Shown piece by piece: positions 17,144-26,779 of a stretch of 64,000 nt of DNA. The stretch lies in assembly GCA_002394335.1 (NCBI GenBank), contig DGTP01000014.1:199929-263928 (forward strand). The letters run 5' to 3'. The position numbers and the translations under genes are program-made. This DNA comes from Bacteroidales bacterium UBA4333 (GTDB taxonomy: Bacteria; Bacteroidota; Bacteroidia; Bacteroidales; Paludibacteraceae). The notes under the pieces are model-generated. The model was not told the origin of the DNA. It ran no database searches and saw only the letters and a program-made list of their open reading frames with translations. The number at the start of each line of letters is the position of its first letter. The first letter of the stretch is position 1.

Positions 17144-20100
17144 ATGATAGGAAAACGATCAATTATCGCTTGTCTGCTGTTATTGTGCTGCACTGTAATG
17201 GTGTCAGCACAACAGTCGGTTAGAACAAGTATCTCCGGCGTGGTGGTCGACGCAGAGACAGGAGAGACCCTGCCTTTCGTGCAGATCTACTATCTCAAGT
17301 CCACAACAAGCCAGGGAATGGTGCCCTCCGGCAAGGGTACGACATCCGACATGGACGGAAACTTCCGTATCTCCAGTTCGGAGGGATACACGACTCTGAC
17401 CTTCCAGATGTTGGGATACAAGACCGAGATGGTAACGCTCCGCAAAGGGCAGACACGCACCAATGCCAAAATCAAACTCAAGCCGGATGTGTACGGTTTG
17501 CAGGATATTGTGGTGACTCCCAAGAACCGCAAACGGGACTACAAACGCAAAGGTAACCCTGCCGTCGAGTTGATTAAGAATGTGATTGCTCACAAGGACT
17601 CGTTCTGCGTGGAATCGGCTGACCAATACACCGCCAAGACCTACGCGCGTATGTCCTTTGCCCTCGATAATATCAAGATTAACTGGACGAAACCTTTCTG
17701 GCGCAATTTCTCTTTTGTGCAGAAGTATATGGACACAACGGGTGTCTATCCTTCGGTGACGGTCAGTATCCGTGAGCATATATCCGAAGAGTATTACCAG
17801 CGTAAACCGCACCGCGAGAAGAAAGTGTTGCGTAAGAAACGTATCTTCGGTGTGGAGGATATTATCTCCTCATCAACCTTCCAGGAGAATGTGAACGCCA
17901 TATTCAAGGACGTAGATATCAATGACAATAACATGAATCTGCTGTTCAACCGCTTCGTCTCGCCACTGAACTCCTCTATTGCCGTTACCTTCTACCAATA
18001 CTATATTATGGATACAATCATGGTTGACGGCTATCCGTGTATAGATCTGGCGTTTGTGCCGGTTAACTCGGAGAGTTATGGTTTCACGGGGCACCTCTAT
18101 ATTGTCAATGACTCGACCTACAGGCTCAAGAAATACGCGATCAATGTGCCGCCGGATATTAACCTCAATTTTGTGAGCAACTACTCGGTGGAGCATAGCT
18201 ATAAACAGTTGGAAAACGGGCTCTGGGCTCCAGACCGCACAACGACCTACGCCAAGTTTTATATCATCAATAACAAGCGTGGTATGTTGGCACGCCAGAC
18301 AAAGATCTATACCGACTGGGATCTGGAGACACCAATCCCCAAGGAGACTTTCTCGGCCTTCTCCAATGACGTTGACACCGATATCAATGACACTGCCGGA
18401 GTGGCGCGGGCACCGCGTAAGGAAACCATTGCAGCCGTCGATTCGCTGCTGCATGACACTTTGCCGATCGACACGCTCCGTCTTGACACCTTGGCGATGG
18501 ACTCGCTTCGGCGTGACACCTTGGCGGCAGACTCACTCCGGACGGATAGCCTTGACGCTGTGGTGGAGACCAACGACACGACGGCTGTGCGACTCGACGC
18601 TGACGCATGGGAGACTCTGCGCCCCGAACCGCTCACATGGTACGAGAACTCGGTGGTGGATCTGGTGCATGAGTTTACCTCTACGCCATTATTCAATTCC
18701 CTTGCATTGTTCGTCAATGCCGTGACCACGGAGTTTATTCCTACCAAACCCTCTGCCGTAATGTACGACAGTAAGTTTGATATCGGTCCGATCTATAACT
18801 TTGTGAGCTGGAACCCCTTGGAGGGTGTGCGTCTTCGTTTTGGCGGCGCTTCTACGGCCAAGATGCATCCGCAGGTGTTCTTCCGCACCTATGCAGCCTT
18901 CGGCACGGGGGACTTGCGCCCCAAATACAATGCTACGCTCATATATACTTTCGACAAGCACAAGAGTCAGCCGTACGATGGTATCCGCCACCATATCCAG
19001 TGGATGGCGCAATACGATGTGGAAGAACCCGGTCAGTTGACGGATGTCATCCGTAGGGATCATATATTAATGTCTATTCCTACAAGCAAGCCCACGATGC
19101 CTTTTGCGCAATATGTCTTCCATGCCAAGATGGAGTATATGAAGGAATGGCGCAACAAACTCTCGCTCAAAGCCTCTTTCGATTTCACCAACAATGAGGC
19201 GGCGGGAGCGCTCCGGTACAACCGTGTGGACTGGACACAGAGTATCTCCGGCACCGACACGACCTTCTTGCAGACAATATCTCCGATAGGATCGTATCGC
19301 AACTATGAGGGAATGGTTGAGTTGAAGTACTCGCCGGGTAGCCGCATATTTATTGACCGAATGGGCGTGGAGAGTCCTTTCGCTCTGGAGAAAGACGCAC
19401 CGACACTGAAACTGACCCACTACATAGGCTATCTGGATGACCGTCATAACGGGGGTGACGGATTCTTCTATAACCGCACGGAGTTCATGTTCGACAAACG
19501 CTTCTGGTTCTCCGCCTTCGGACACCTTGACATGCGTCTGCAGACAGGTATGGTCTGGCAGAAAGTGCCGTTCACCAAACTCTATATCCCTAATAGTTCG
19601 ACTTCCATCTTCCTGGCGCAACGGGCGTTCAACCAGATGAAACCGATGGAGTTCCTCATGGATGAATATGTATCGCTTTTTGCTACATATTACTTCAAGG
19701 GCTGGATCCTGAACCGCATTCCCGGAATTAACAAGTTGAAACTCCGTGGCGTGGTGTCCTTCGCCGGTATATACGGAGGTCTGACCAAGAAGAACAACCC
19801 CTATCTGGAGCGCGTGGAGAACTCCGGCTTGTATGAGTTCCCGCACTCCGAGCTGGATGATAAAGCTTTTGACAACTACGGTTATATCAACGACGGCTAC
19901 CGTACCTCGTCGCCGATAGGCAAACTGCCGTATATGGAGATTACTGCCGGTTTTGAGAATATCCTTAAGTTCATCCGTATTGACTATGTGCGTCGTATTA
20001 CCTATAACGACTACGAACTGCCATATAAAATCCAGAAGATGGAACCGATCAATCCCGATCAGCCCTCTCTTGGCTTCCAGCCGGCAGTGGACGAAAATGG

Positions 20101-20185
20101 TCAGCCGATTATGATCAATGCCCGTCGCCGCATAGGTGCATGGGGACGGAATGGTGTGAAGATAACCTTTAGATTAGCTCTATAA
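17144..20185 (+). CDS. DUF5686 / carboxypeptidase-regulatory-like outer-membrane protein
   Basis: A 1013-residue exported protein. Signal peptide (GKRSIIACLLLLCCTVMVSAQ), then a CarboxypepD_reg-like beta domain (about 25-115, SGVVVDAETGETLPFVQIYY) and a long DUF5686 region ending in a probable outer-membrane beta-barrel (last residues RNGVKITFRLAL). A spacer around 434-472 is made of repeated DTL/DSL units (IDTLRLDTLAMDSLRRDTL). Families of this kind are common in Bacteroidota and related to TonB-dependent receptor plug-like proteins; substrate unknown. The start is the ATG at 17144, since the TTG at 17135 lies directly after the upstream stop. Confidence 0.85.
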   Translation: MIGKRSIIACLLLLCCTVMVSAQQSVRTSISGVVVDAETGETLPFVQIYYLKSTTSQGMVPSGKGTTSDMDGNFRISSSEGYTTLTFQMLGYKTEMVTLRKGQTRTNAKIKLKPDVYGLQDIVVTPKNRKRDYKRKGNPAVELIKNVIAHKDSFCVESADQYTAKTYARMSFALDNIKINWTKPFWRNFSFVQKYMDTTGVYPSVTVSIREHISEEYYQRKPHREKKVLRKKRIFGVEDIISSSTFQENVNAIFKDVDINDNNMNLLFNRFVSPLNSSIAVTFYQYYIMDTIMVDGYPCIDLAFVPVNSESYGFTGHLYIVNDSTYRLKKYAINVPPDINLNFVSNYSVEHSYKQLENGLWAPDRTTTYAKFYIINNKRGMLARQTKIYTDWDLETPIPKETFSAFSNDVDTDINDTAGVARAPRKETIAAVDSLLHDTLPIDTLRLDTLAMDSLRRDTLAADSLRTDSLDAVVETNDTTAVRLDADAWETLRPEPLTWYENSVVDLVHEFTSTPLFNSLALFVNAVTTEFIPTKPSAVMYDSKFDIGPIYNFVSWNPLEGVRLRFGGASTAKMHPQVFFRTYAAFGTGDLRPKYNATLIYTFDKHKSQPYDGIRHHIQWMAQYDVEEPGQLTDVIRRDHILMSIPTSKPTMPFAQYVFHAKMEYMKEWRNKLSLKASFDFTNNEAAGALRYNRVDWTQSISGTDTTFLQTISPIGSYRNYEGMVELKYSPGSRIFIDRMGVESPFALEKDAPTLKLTHYIGYLDDRHNGGDGFFYNRTEFMFDKRFWFSAFGHLDMRLQTGMVWQKVPFTKLYIPNSSTSIFLAQRAFNQMKPMEFLMDEYVSLFATYYFKGWILNRIPGINKLKLRGVVSFAGIYGGLTKKNNPYLERVENSGLYEFPHSELDDKAFDNYGYINDGYRTSSPIGKLPYMEITAGFENILKFIRIDYVRRITYNDYELPYKIQKMEPINPDQPSLGFQPAVDENGQPIMINARRRIGAWGRNGVKITFRLAL

Positions 20186-20955
20186 TGAAAGCCATGAAAC
20201 GAATATTGGTTATATTGTTTGCATTGGGTCTCATGTCAGGACTGAGTGCACAGAGCAAAATCCGCTTGGATTTCGATGAAGCCAAACTGCGTTTGGAAGA
20301 ATATAACACGGAGCGGCTGCTGGATTCGCTGGACCAGGAGAAACTGCCGAAGATAGTATCCGGCGGTCTGCTGGCAGGTGGAAACTTGAGCAATTTCATT
20401 ATTACGCGTGACCACCAGACGATGAGTTCATATATGATGATCGGTGCCGAGGCGGGAGGATTTCTTGACTTCCGCGTTACGAAGCATTTTGCAATACAGC
20501 CGCAGGTAATGTTTACCGCTCACCAGAATTATTTCGCCGAGAATGACTCGTCCAACAGGCTCTGGTCTTTTGGAGTGGATATACCTATTTATTTCTTAGG
20601 CAGATATGGTAATATGGAGAAAGGCTATGTGCAGTTCGGCGGCGGTGTGTTCACCCACTTTACTTTCGCTTCCAATATCTCCGGCAAATACCACAACGTG
20701 GACGAACCTGTCCGCCTGCCGGCGCGGAAGACGGAGTATGACTATAGCCGCTTGCATGAGTTGCACAACAACCATTTCGGCGTTTGCGCTACTGTCGGCT
20801 ATGAGTTTTCGTTCGGTATGCAGATCAATGCCGCCTACAAGGTGAGTCTGTCCGATATAACGGCTTTCTACTCCGAGAAAAAAGGCACCGCCGAAGCAGA
20901 TGCCTTGATTTATCCGCAGTCTGTTTCTCTGACTGTTGGGTACCGTTGGCGGTAA
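20185..20955 (+). CDS. Outer-membrane beta-barrel (porin-like) protein
   Basis: A 256-residue exported protein with signal peptide (KRILVILFALGLMSGLSAQ), a short helical charged region (about 25-55) and alternating aromatic beta-strands ending in SLTVGYRWR, typical of an OmpA/porin-like barrel ending in an aromatic-rich strand. The ATG overlaps the upstream TAA by one base, so it is translated with the DUF5686 gene. The stop directly abuts the convergent gene, leaving no intergenic bases. Confidence 0.75.
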   Translation: MKAMKRILVILFALGLMSGLSAQSKIRLDFDEAKLRLEEYNTERLLDSLDQEKLPKIVSGGLLAGGNLSNFIITRDHQTMSSYMMIGAEAGGFLDFRVTKHFAIQPQVMFTAHQNYFAENDSSNRLWSFGVDIPIYFLGRYGNMEKGYVQFGGGVFTHFTFASNISGKYHNVDEPVRLPARKTEYDYSRLHELHNNHFGVCATVGYEFSFGMQINAAYKVSLSDITAFYSEKKGTAEADALIYPQSVSLTVGYRWR

Positions 20956-22665
20956 TCAATGCGCAAAATAGTTGTTACGTATTATCTTGTCTGATAGCAG
21001 ATACGCCTCGTCCTCCGGGATGAGGCGTTTTGCATCCGGATCCATGAGATTGACGCCAAAGCCGTGCCAGTGGTAGTCTTTGGCGCCTATCAGGGCTTTG
21101 TAGGTAGGGAAAATATCCATCTGATAAGCATCCCCGGTATATCGTGTGTTGTGACGGATCTTGGGGGAGTAAATCACTACCGGCAGACAGTCGTTAGCCG
21201 GCTCCAGATTCATATGGTGTGCATCTGCGTAAGCTTGCATCTGCTGGCGTTTCTCATAGTGGAGAATGCGGTGGTCGCCGGTGATCACAATAGTGTATTG
21301 TTGCAACTTCGGGTCTGTCTCTATCTTGCGGATGAAGTATCCCAAGCCTTCGTCCAATGCGTTGAATCCCCGGATGAAGTTGTACATGACCCACGGCATG
21401 TCTTTAGGCAGTTCGAGGGACGAGTACTGCTCATTGACAAACGGAGCATGGGTTGACTGGGTAATACACTGGATATACCGGATACCGTCATCTACCAGAC
21501 TGTCCAGTTTCCGGAACAGGATGGTGTCGATGTCCGTGTAACAGATTGTTGTGTCGTATCCGTAGGCAGGCGACATATGTGTCTGGTTCCATACGCAGGT
21601 GTCGTGTGGCAGGAGGCAGACAGCCTTCTCCGGCGCAAGTTTCATGATGGCAGGGTAGGTGTTGTGGTCGTAATGCAGACAGGTACCGCCGGCGTTGATT
21701 GGCAACAGACCGGTGTTGACGATCATCTGCCCGTCCGCCGAAGGTGCTCCTACAATCTGTGTATGAACGCGGTTGGCATAGAAGACATGCTCGTTGTTGG
21801 TGAGGCGATAGAGATTAGGCATGATCTCAGGTGTCACTACCCAGTTTTCCAGACTCTCTACAAGAACGATTATCAGGGGCGAGTCGAGTCTCGTTGTGTC
21901 GGTGGCAGGATAGTCGATCTTGGCGATAGTCTGCATATCCTGCTCCGTGAGCGGTCTGGTGGGCTGGATATCGTTGACCATCAGATAATAGTCGGTGATG
22001 ATATAAAGCGGTGAATAGAGGATGCTGGTCAGTTGTACCGTTCGCGGGAAATGAGTGCCATACACCGGTTCGCGGTGCTCGCGGATATAAGGGAAAGGGT
22101 CATACGTGGTATTATTCTGATCCAAAACATATACCCCTTCTCCTGCCAGCCTTGTGAACACGGCAATGCCTATTACACCTATCCACCACCATGGCAGGCG
22201 TTCTGTTTTCTTTGGAATGACCAGAAAAATCAGACCGAACACAGCCGTCAGACCATAGAACAAGAGGTCTATTCCCCATTCAATATAGATCAGTACCGAC
22301 CAGAAATATCCGTGCAGGTTACCCGACATGTTAAAAGCTTCGGCATCCAAAAGAATGTGGTTGTTGCGCATGTAAATGAGATTAGCAACCATCCATGTGT
22401 CTATCACAAACGACAGTAGCAGAATCCATCTCTTGTCTCTGAGCAGGAAGACAAAGGAGGCAAAGAGCATCGATGCTCCTAACTTGCAAAACACCATCGA
22501 GGTGACTTCCCATCCGCTATAGAGGCTGTATCCGGTTTCGCCACGGAAAGCAAAATAGTCGAATAGCAGTGTCTGGCAGAATAGCAGTGCCGTAAAAAGT
22601 CCGAATACCAGCCAAGAAGCTTTGTTGTCCTTTATGGGATTGTGTCCTGTTTTATAATGTCTCAT
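20956..22665 (-). CDS. LTA synthase family sulfatase-like membrane enzyme
   Basis: A 569-residue protein with about five N-terminal membrane helices (residues 18-185) and a periplasmic alkaline-phosphatase-fold domain. Motifs include VESLENW (metal-binding Glu), GAPSADGQ with a Ser in the nucleophile position, TQSTHAPF and ITGDHR. The superfamily transfers or removes phosphoglycerol or phosphoethanolamine groups on envelope glycolipids. The substrate here is unknown. It is last in the six-gene operon; its ATG overlaps the upstream stop by 4 bp. The glycosyltransferase nearby supports a role in envelope glycolipid modification. Confidence 0.82.
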   Translation of the reverse strand: MRHYKTGHNPIKDNKASWLVFGLFTALLFCQTLLFDYFAFRGETGYSLYSGWEVTSMVFCKLGASMLFASFVFLLRDKRWILLLSFVIDTWMVANLIYMRNNHILLDAEAFNMSGNLHGYFWSVLIYIEWGIDLLFYGLTAVFGLIFLVIPKKTERLPWWWIGVIGIAVFTRLAGEGVYVLDQNNTTYDPFPYIREHREPVYGTHFPRTVQLTSILYSPLYIITDYYLMVNDIQPTRPLTEQDMQTIAKIDYPATDTTRLDSPLIIVLVESLENWVVTPEIMPNLYRLTNNEHVFYANRVHTQIVGAPSADGQMIVNTGLLPINAGGTCLHYDHNTYPAIMKLAPEKAVCLLPHDTCVWNQTHMSPAYGYDTTICYTDIDTILFRKLDSLVDDGIRYIQCITQSTHAPFVNEQYSSLELPKDMPWVMYNFIRGFNALDEGLGYFIRKIETDPKLQQYTIVITGDHRILHYEKRQQMQAYADAHHMNLEPANDCLPVVIYSPKIRHNTRYTGDAYQMDIFPTYKALIGAKDYHWHGFGVNLMDPDAKRLIPEDEAYLLSDKIIRNNYFAH

Positions 22666-23021
22666 ACTTTAGCAATAAAATAGCATCCTAAAATGATCAT
22701 CACCGCACCGATCCATTGCATGTATCCTACGCTCTCGTGGAAGATAAAGAGTCCGGCTAACATACCGAATAGAAATCCCAGACTGGTGAGCGGGTAAATC
22801 TGCGAGAACGGATATTTGTCCAGCAACCATAGCCAGAACAGGTTGGCGGCAATCAGCAGCACTACCGCTACCATAAGCCAACCGTTGAGTATTACTTCAT
22901 GCCAAATGTAATTCCATGACCATTGCCAGTCCGGCATGTCTTTCATTCCAAGTTTCAGAGCTACTTGTCCCAGAACCAGCATGCCTGTCTGGAGCAGCAT
23001 TAGTAATACCATTGTAATCAT
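22662..23021 (-). CDS. EamA/SMR-like four-helix membrane transporter
   Basis: A 119-residue protein with four hydrophobic helices and the drug/metabolite-transporter style end (FHESVGYMQWIGAVMIILGCYFIA). Such half-size EamA/ArnE-like proteins often flip lipid-linked sugars or export small compounds as dimers. Context between a glycosyltransferase and an LTA-synthase-like enzyme favours a lipid or sugar substrate, but this is inference. It starts 1 bp after the glycosyltransferase stop and overlaps the next gene by ATGA. Confidence 0.72.
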   Translation of the reverse strand: MITMVLLMLLQTGMLVLGQVALKLGMKDMPDWQWSWNYIWHEVILNGWLMVAVVLLIAANLFWLWLLDKYPFSQIYPLTSLGFLFGMLAGLFIFHESVGYMQWIGAVMIILGCYFIAKV

Positions 23022-23022
23022 C

Positions 23023-24195
23023 TTATTTGCTGTGTTTCAGGGTGTATGATTGTTTGATATCTTTGTATCTCAGTACCACTTCTTCCATGACGTTTTCCCA
23101 CGAGCGTGAAATGGTGGTGGAGGCTTTGTCTCCTACTTGTTGGAGCAGTTCGCGATGATCTATGAGGTAGCTTATACGATCGGCATACTGCTGCAGATTG
23201 TTGGGTGTCAAGAAACCGTTGACATCTGCCTGGATGACTTCGGCAGCCGTCGATTCTTGCAGCATTAGTGCCGGCGTGTGCATGGCAGCCGCTTCCCGTA
23301 CAACAAGAGGGGCGTTGTCATACAAGGACGGGAAAAGAAACAGGTCTGCCGCCGCATCTATACGTTTCAACCGCTCGCGGTCGTGGATATTGCCTAACAT
23401 CGTTACCTTGTGAGACAGACCTAAAAGCGTAATTTTCTTGCGTATTTCGCCTACGGCATAGCCGGTACCTACCAAGAAAAGATGGAATGGCTGCTGCTTG
23501 ATCAGGGCCAGCGAATCGAGGATGAACCCGATATTCTTCTCCCATATATGTTGGCCTACGAAAAGCAACATGGTCTCGTTTGGCTCTATACCCAACTCCT
23601 CGCGCATTTCTTTGCGCATTTGGTTGATTGTGGCAATAGGCGTGGAGAAATCGTTGCCGTTCTCTACCACCTCTACGTGACCTTTGAAACCGTACTCGCG
23701 CAGTGTAGGCTCCACAGCCGCTTGCGGAATCCAAACTTCGTCTGCTTTCTCATAGAAGCGGATGATATGTTTCACCATCTGATCCACGATAAACGGGCAG
23801 GACACATTGTGCTCAAAGTCATGACGGTATTTGGAGTGGAAAGTGGCTACCATTGGTATCTGCTGTTTCTTTGCCGCCGAATATGCCAAATTAGCAGTTG
23901 TGAAAGGACAATGGGCATGTACCAGTTCGAATTTTAACTGACGCCATTGGTGCATAAATTGCAAGTCGATATACGGCATACCGAACCTGTAAGGTGCGCG
24001 TAACGGAATAGGTACCGATATATATCTGTATATCGGGTACTTGGCGGCATTGATGACATCTTCGGACTTGGGCGCATAGGGTGTAATCACAGAGACATTA
24101 TGTCCCTTTTCGTGCAACCAATAGGCGTAGTTTTGTGCTGTCAATGCTACACCGTCCAGAATGGGAGGAAAATTGTCATTAAATATTCCGATCAT
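23023..24195 (-). CDS. GT4-family glycosyltransferase
   Basis: A 390-residue GT-B fold enzyme. The N-terminal half begins NDNFPPILDGVALTAQNYAYWL, the usual nucleotide-sugar-enzyme glycine-loop equivalent, with HAHCPFT and ATFHSKYRHDFEH following. The C-terminal half has LLFVGQHIWEKN, GTGYAVGEIRKK and PSLYDNAPLVVREAAAMHTPAL, the GT4 E-x7-E region. The sequence resembles enzymes adding hexoses to lipid acceptors, but acceptor and donor cannot be read from it. It lies in the minus-strand operon. Confidence 0.85.
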   Translation of the reverse strand: MIGIFNDNFPPILDGVALTAQNYAYWLHEKGHNVSVITPYAPKSEDVINAAKYPIYRYISVPIPLRAPYRFGMPYIDLQFMHQWRQLKFELVHAHCPFTTANLAYSAAKKQQIPMVATFHSKYRHDFEHNVSCPFIVDQMVKHIIRFYEKADEVWIPQAAVEPTLREYGFKGHVEVVENGNDFSTPIATINQMRKEMREELGIEPNETMLLFVGQHIWEKNIGFILDSLALIKQQPFHLFLVGTGYAVGEIRKKITLLGLSHKVTMLGNIHDRERLKRIDAAADLFLFPSLYDNAPLVVREAAAMHTPALMLQESTAAEVIQADVNGFLTPNNLQQYADRISYLIDHRELLQQVGDKASTTISRSWENVMEEVVLRYKDIKQSYTLKHSK

Positions 24196-24217
24196 TGTCA
24201 GTATAGTGTTTTTCCGG

Positions 24218-24973
24218 TTATAAAATGGTCATTACTTCTTTGAGCGAGTGCACCACATATGTGGCTTTCTCTTCCTGCTCTCGGGTAGGAATCGTCTCCG
24301 GGCGCACCCACCATATCGTATCTATGCCGGCTGCAACAGCCCCCGCTATATCCGATGAGAAGCTGTCGCCGATCATCACTACTTCGTCCGGCTGCAGGTT
24401 GGGCAGATCCGGTTCGTTGCGTGCGATAGCAATCTCCATGATGCGCGGATCGGGTTTCATCACTCCCACTTCTTCGCTGAAAACCGTGTGCTTGACGAAA
24501 GGCTGCAACCCTGATCGCCGGAGCTTCAGATACTGCATCTCTACGAATCCGTTGCTTACAATAGTAAGGATATACTTCTTGGCAAGGTATTCCACCACCT
24601 CTTTTGCATCGGGGGTAAGCCGGCTGTTGTCAAGGGTTAACTCGATATAGTCAGTTCCTAAACCGTTACAGAGATTGATGAGGTCTTGTCCGGCAGCTTC
24701 GGTTGGAATACCGAGATAATGGCACACAGGGTTGAGAAACTGGTCCAGGTGCAGATATTCCCGTGTAATATCTCCGGCGGCATATCTTTCCCAAAGTTCG
24801 GTGTTGTGTGCGCGGTAATAAGCCAGATAGTCCTTGAAAGGCACTACCAGTCCGGCTGCCGTGAGCAGCGGATTGATATGCTTGTCAAAAAGCACCCGTT
24901 GTGCCTCTTCTGCCGAACCTCTCCAGTCTCCCAGAGTGTCGTCCCAGTCTATGAATACTGCGCGGTATTTCAT
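24218..24973 (-). CDS. YjjG-like HAD pyrimidine nucleotidase
   Basis: A 251-residue HAD-superfamily hydrolase. Motif I is FIDWDDTLGDW (Asp nucleophile and acid/base Asp), motif II TIVSNGF, motif III around GVMKPDPRIM and motif IV VMIGDSFSSDIAGA. The closest pattern is the YjjG house-cleaning 5'-nucleotidase group. The start at 24973 (MKYRAVF) lies 1 bp after the ruvB stop; the longer frame reaching back into ruvB is not credible. Confidence 0.85.
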   Translation of the reverse strand: MKYRAVFIDWDDTLGDWRGSAEEAQRVLFDKHINPLLTAAGLVVPFKDYLAYYRAHNTELWERYAAGDITREYLHLDQFLNPVCHYLGIPTEAAGQDLINLCNGLGTDYIELTLDNSRLTPDAKEVVEYLAKKYILTIVSNGFVEMQYLKLRRSGLQPFVKHTVFSEEVGVMKPDPRIMEIAIARNEPDLPNLQPDEVVMIGDSFSSDIAGAVAAGIDTIWWVRPETIPTREQEEKATYVVHSLKEVMTIL

Positions 24974-24974
24974 C

Positions 24975-25997
24975 TTACTCAAACTCAAGAGTAGGGGATT
25001 GCGCCATGTATGGCAGTTTTCCCAAGTGCTTGTATGCCAATTCGGTAGCCTCGCGTCCGCGGGGTGTACGCTTGATAAATCCTTCCTTGATGAGGTACGG
25101 CTCATAGACATCTTCTATCGTGCCGGCATCTTCGCCCATCGCAGTGGCAATAGTGTTGAGACCTACCGGACCTCCGCGGAACTTGTCGATGATGGTGTTG
25201 AGCAACTTGTTGTCTATCTGATCCAAACCGAAGGTGTCGATATGCAGCGCCTCAAGAGCGTAACGGGCTATATCGAGGTCGATGGAACCGTTGCCCTTCA
25301 CTTGTGCAAAATCACGTACACGGCGGAGCAGGGCATTCGCTATACGCGGCGTACCACGGCTGCGACGGGCTATCTCTCCGGCGGCTTTGCTGTCGATCTC
25401 TATGCCCAGAAGGTTTGCACTGCGCCTTACAATACCCGTTAGCACTTTGGCGTCATAGTACTCCAGATGGCAGTTTATACCGAACCGTGCGCGGAGGGGC
25501 GATGTAAGCAGTCCGCTGCGGGTGGTGGCACCGATGAGTGTGAAGCGGTTGAGATCAATCTGTATCGTGCGCGCGGACGGACCTTTGTCTATCATGATGT
25601 CAATGCGGTAGTCCTCCATCGCCGAATACAGATACTCCTCTACCACGGGACTGAGGCGGTGGATCTCATCGATGAATAGCACATCGTTGGGCTCCAGCGA
25701 TGTGAGCAGTCCGGCGAGGTCGCCGGGTTTGTCAAGCACCGGTCCGCTGGTGACTTTGAAGCCTACCCCCAACTCGTTGGCGATGATATTACTCAAAGTC
25801 GTTTTTCCCAAACCCGGAGGACCGAAAAGCAGCACATGATCCAAACTCTCACCGCGCATCTTGGCTGCTTCTACGAAGATATGCAGGTTCTGTACCACTT
25901 GCTCTTGTCCCGCAAAATCGCTGAATCGCACAGGGCGGAGGGCATTGTCCTGCTCCTTCTCCGTGTTCTGGCTGTGTATGTCAAATTCGTCTGTCAT
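24975..25997 (-). CDS. ruvB: Holliday junction branch migration helicase RuvB
   Basis: A 340-residue AAA+ motor of the RuvAB complex, at normal length. Walker [11 protein letters not shown], Walker [11 protein letters not shown], sensor 1 GATTRSG, arginine finger LRARFGI, and a C-terminal winged helix ([18 protein letters not shown]). It drives branch migration in recombinational repair with RuvA and RuvC, neither of which is in this window. The ATG overlaps the ABC-ATPase stop by 4 bp. Confidence 0.98.
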   Translation of the reverse strand: MTDEFDIHSQNTEKEQDNALRPVRFSDFAGQEQVVQNLHIFVEAAKMRGESLDHVLLFGPPGLGKTTLSNIIANELGVGFKVTSGPVLDKPGDLAGLLTSLEPNDVLFIDEIHRLSPVVEEYLYSAMEDYRIDIMIDKGPSARTIQIDLNRFTLIGATTRSGLLTSPLRARFGINCHLEYYDAKVLTGIVRRSANLLGIEIDSKAAGEIARRSRGTPRIANALLRRVRDFAQVKGNGSIDLDIARYALEALHIDTFGLDQIDNKLLNTIIDKFRGGPVGLNTIATAMGEDAGTIEDVYEPYLIKEGFIKRTPRGREATELAYKHLGKLPYMAQSPTLEFE

Positions 25998-26665
25998 TTC
26001 TCGTTTGTTTTTTGGCGGAAGAGGACTTCCAGATCCTCGATTTGGTCTATCGGCTGATCAGCCTTGATTTCTCCGTGGTGGAGAATAATAACTCGGTCGC
26101 ACATCTCTCGAACCTCCTGCATTATATGGGTGGATAGAATAACTGTTCTGTCCTTGCCGAGTTCGCGGATGAGGCTTCTGATCTCTACCAGTTGGTTGGG
26201 ATCCAGACCGGTGGTTGGTTCGTCTAAGATAAGCAGCTCCGGGTCGCCTAACAGCGCCTGTGCCAGACCGATGCGCTGACGGTAACCTTTGCTCAGTTCG
26301 CGGATGTGCTTGTTCTTCTCGGGTGTGAGACCTACACGCTCGATCAATTCCTGCACTTTGGCTTTGGCGTCTGCTCCTGCATGGGTCAGTTTGGCCATAA
26401 AGAGCAGGTATTCGCTTACGTACATATCCTCGTAAAGCGGATTGTTCTCCGGCAGATAGCCGATGGCTTTCGGCACCTCGACCACGGAATCGTTGTTCTT
26501 GTCTGCCTGCCATAGACCCAACATGATCTTCATCATCGTGGATTTGCCGGCGCCATTGGGTCCTAAAAGTCCCACAATCTGCCCTTTTGCTATCTCAAGA
26601 GAGATGTCCTGTAATACGCGCTGCGTACCGAAAGTTTTGCTGATATGTACTAACTTGACCGACAT
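25994..26665 (-). CDS. ABC transporter ATP-binding protein (GldA-like)
   Basis: A 223-residue ATPase subunit: Walker [12 protein letters not shown]-loop [12 protein letters not shown], signature [14 protein letters not shown], Walker [15 protein letters not shown], and the H-loop in LSTHIMQEV. Sequence pattern matches the DrrA/GldA class in Bacteroidota. No permease gene is adjacent, so the partner is unknown. It is first in a six-gene operon and overlaps ruvB by 4 bp. Confidence 0.9.
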   Translation of the reverse strand: MSVKLVHISKTFGTQRVLQDISLEIAKGQIVGLLGPNGAGKSTMMKIMLGLWQADKNNDSVVEVPKAIGYLPENNPLYEDMYVSEYLLFMAKLTHAGADAKAKVQELIERVGLTPEKNKHIRELSKGYRQRIGLAQALLGDPELLILDEPTTGLDPNQLVEIRSLIRELGKDRTVILSTHIMQEVREMCDRVIILHHGEIKADQPIDQIEDLEVLFRQKTNEK

Positions 26666-26684
26666 GATTATTCAAAATAGCCTG

Positions 26685-26716
26685 CAAAGTTACATTAAAA
26701 TTCCCACATACACAAA
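26685..26716 (-). promoter_or_regulatory. Promoter of the ABC-ruvB-glycosyltransferase operon
   Basis: On the minus strand TTTG (26716-26713), 20 bp, TAACTTTG (26692-26685). It predicts transcription from near 26677, 10-15 bases before the ATG at 26665. It is divergent from the DUF2851 promoter. Confidence 0.7.
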
Positions 26717-26731
26717 AAAAATTCCTTTTTT

Positions 26732-26763
26732 TTTGCAAATGTACGATTTTTTTACTAATTTTG
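26732..26763 (+). promoter_or_regulatory. Promoter of the DUF2851 gene
   Basis: TTTG (26732-26735), 20 bp, TAATTTTG (26756-26763), about 16 bases before the ATG at 26780. Confidence 0.7.
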
Positions 26764-26779
26764 CAGCGGAATATAGCAT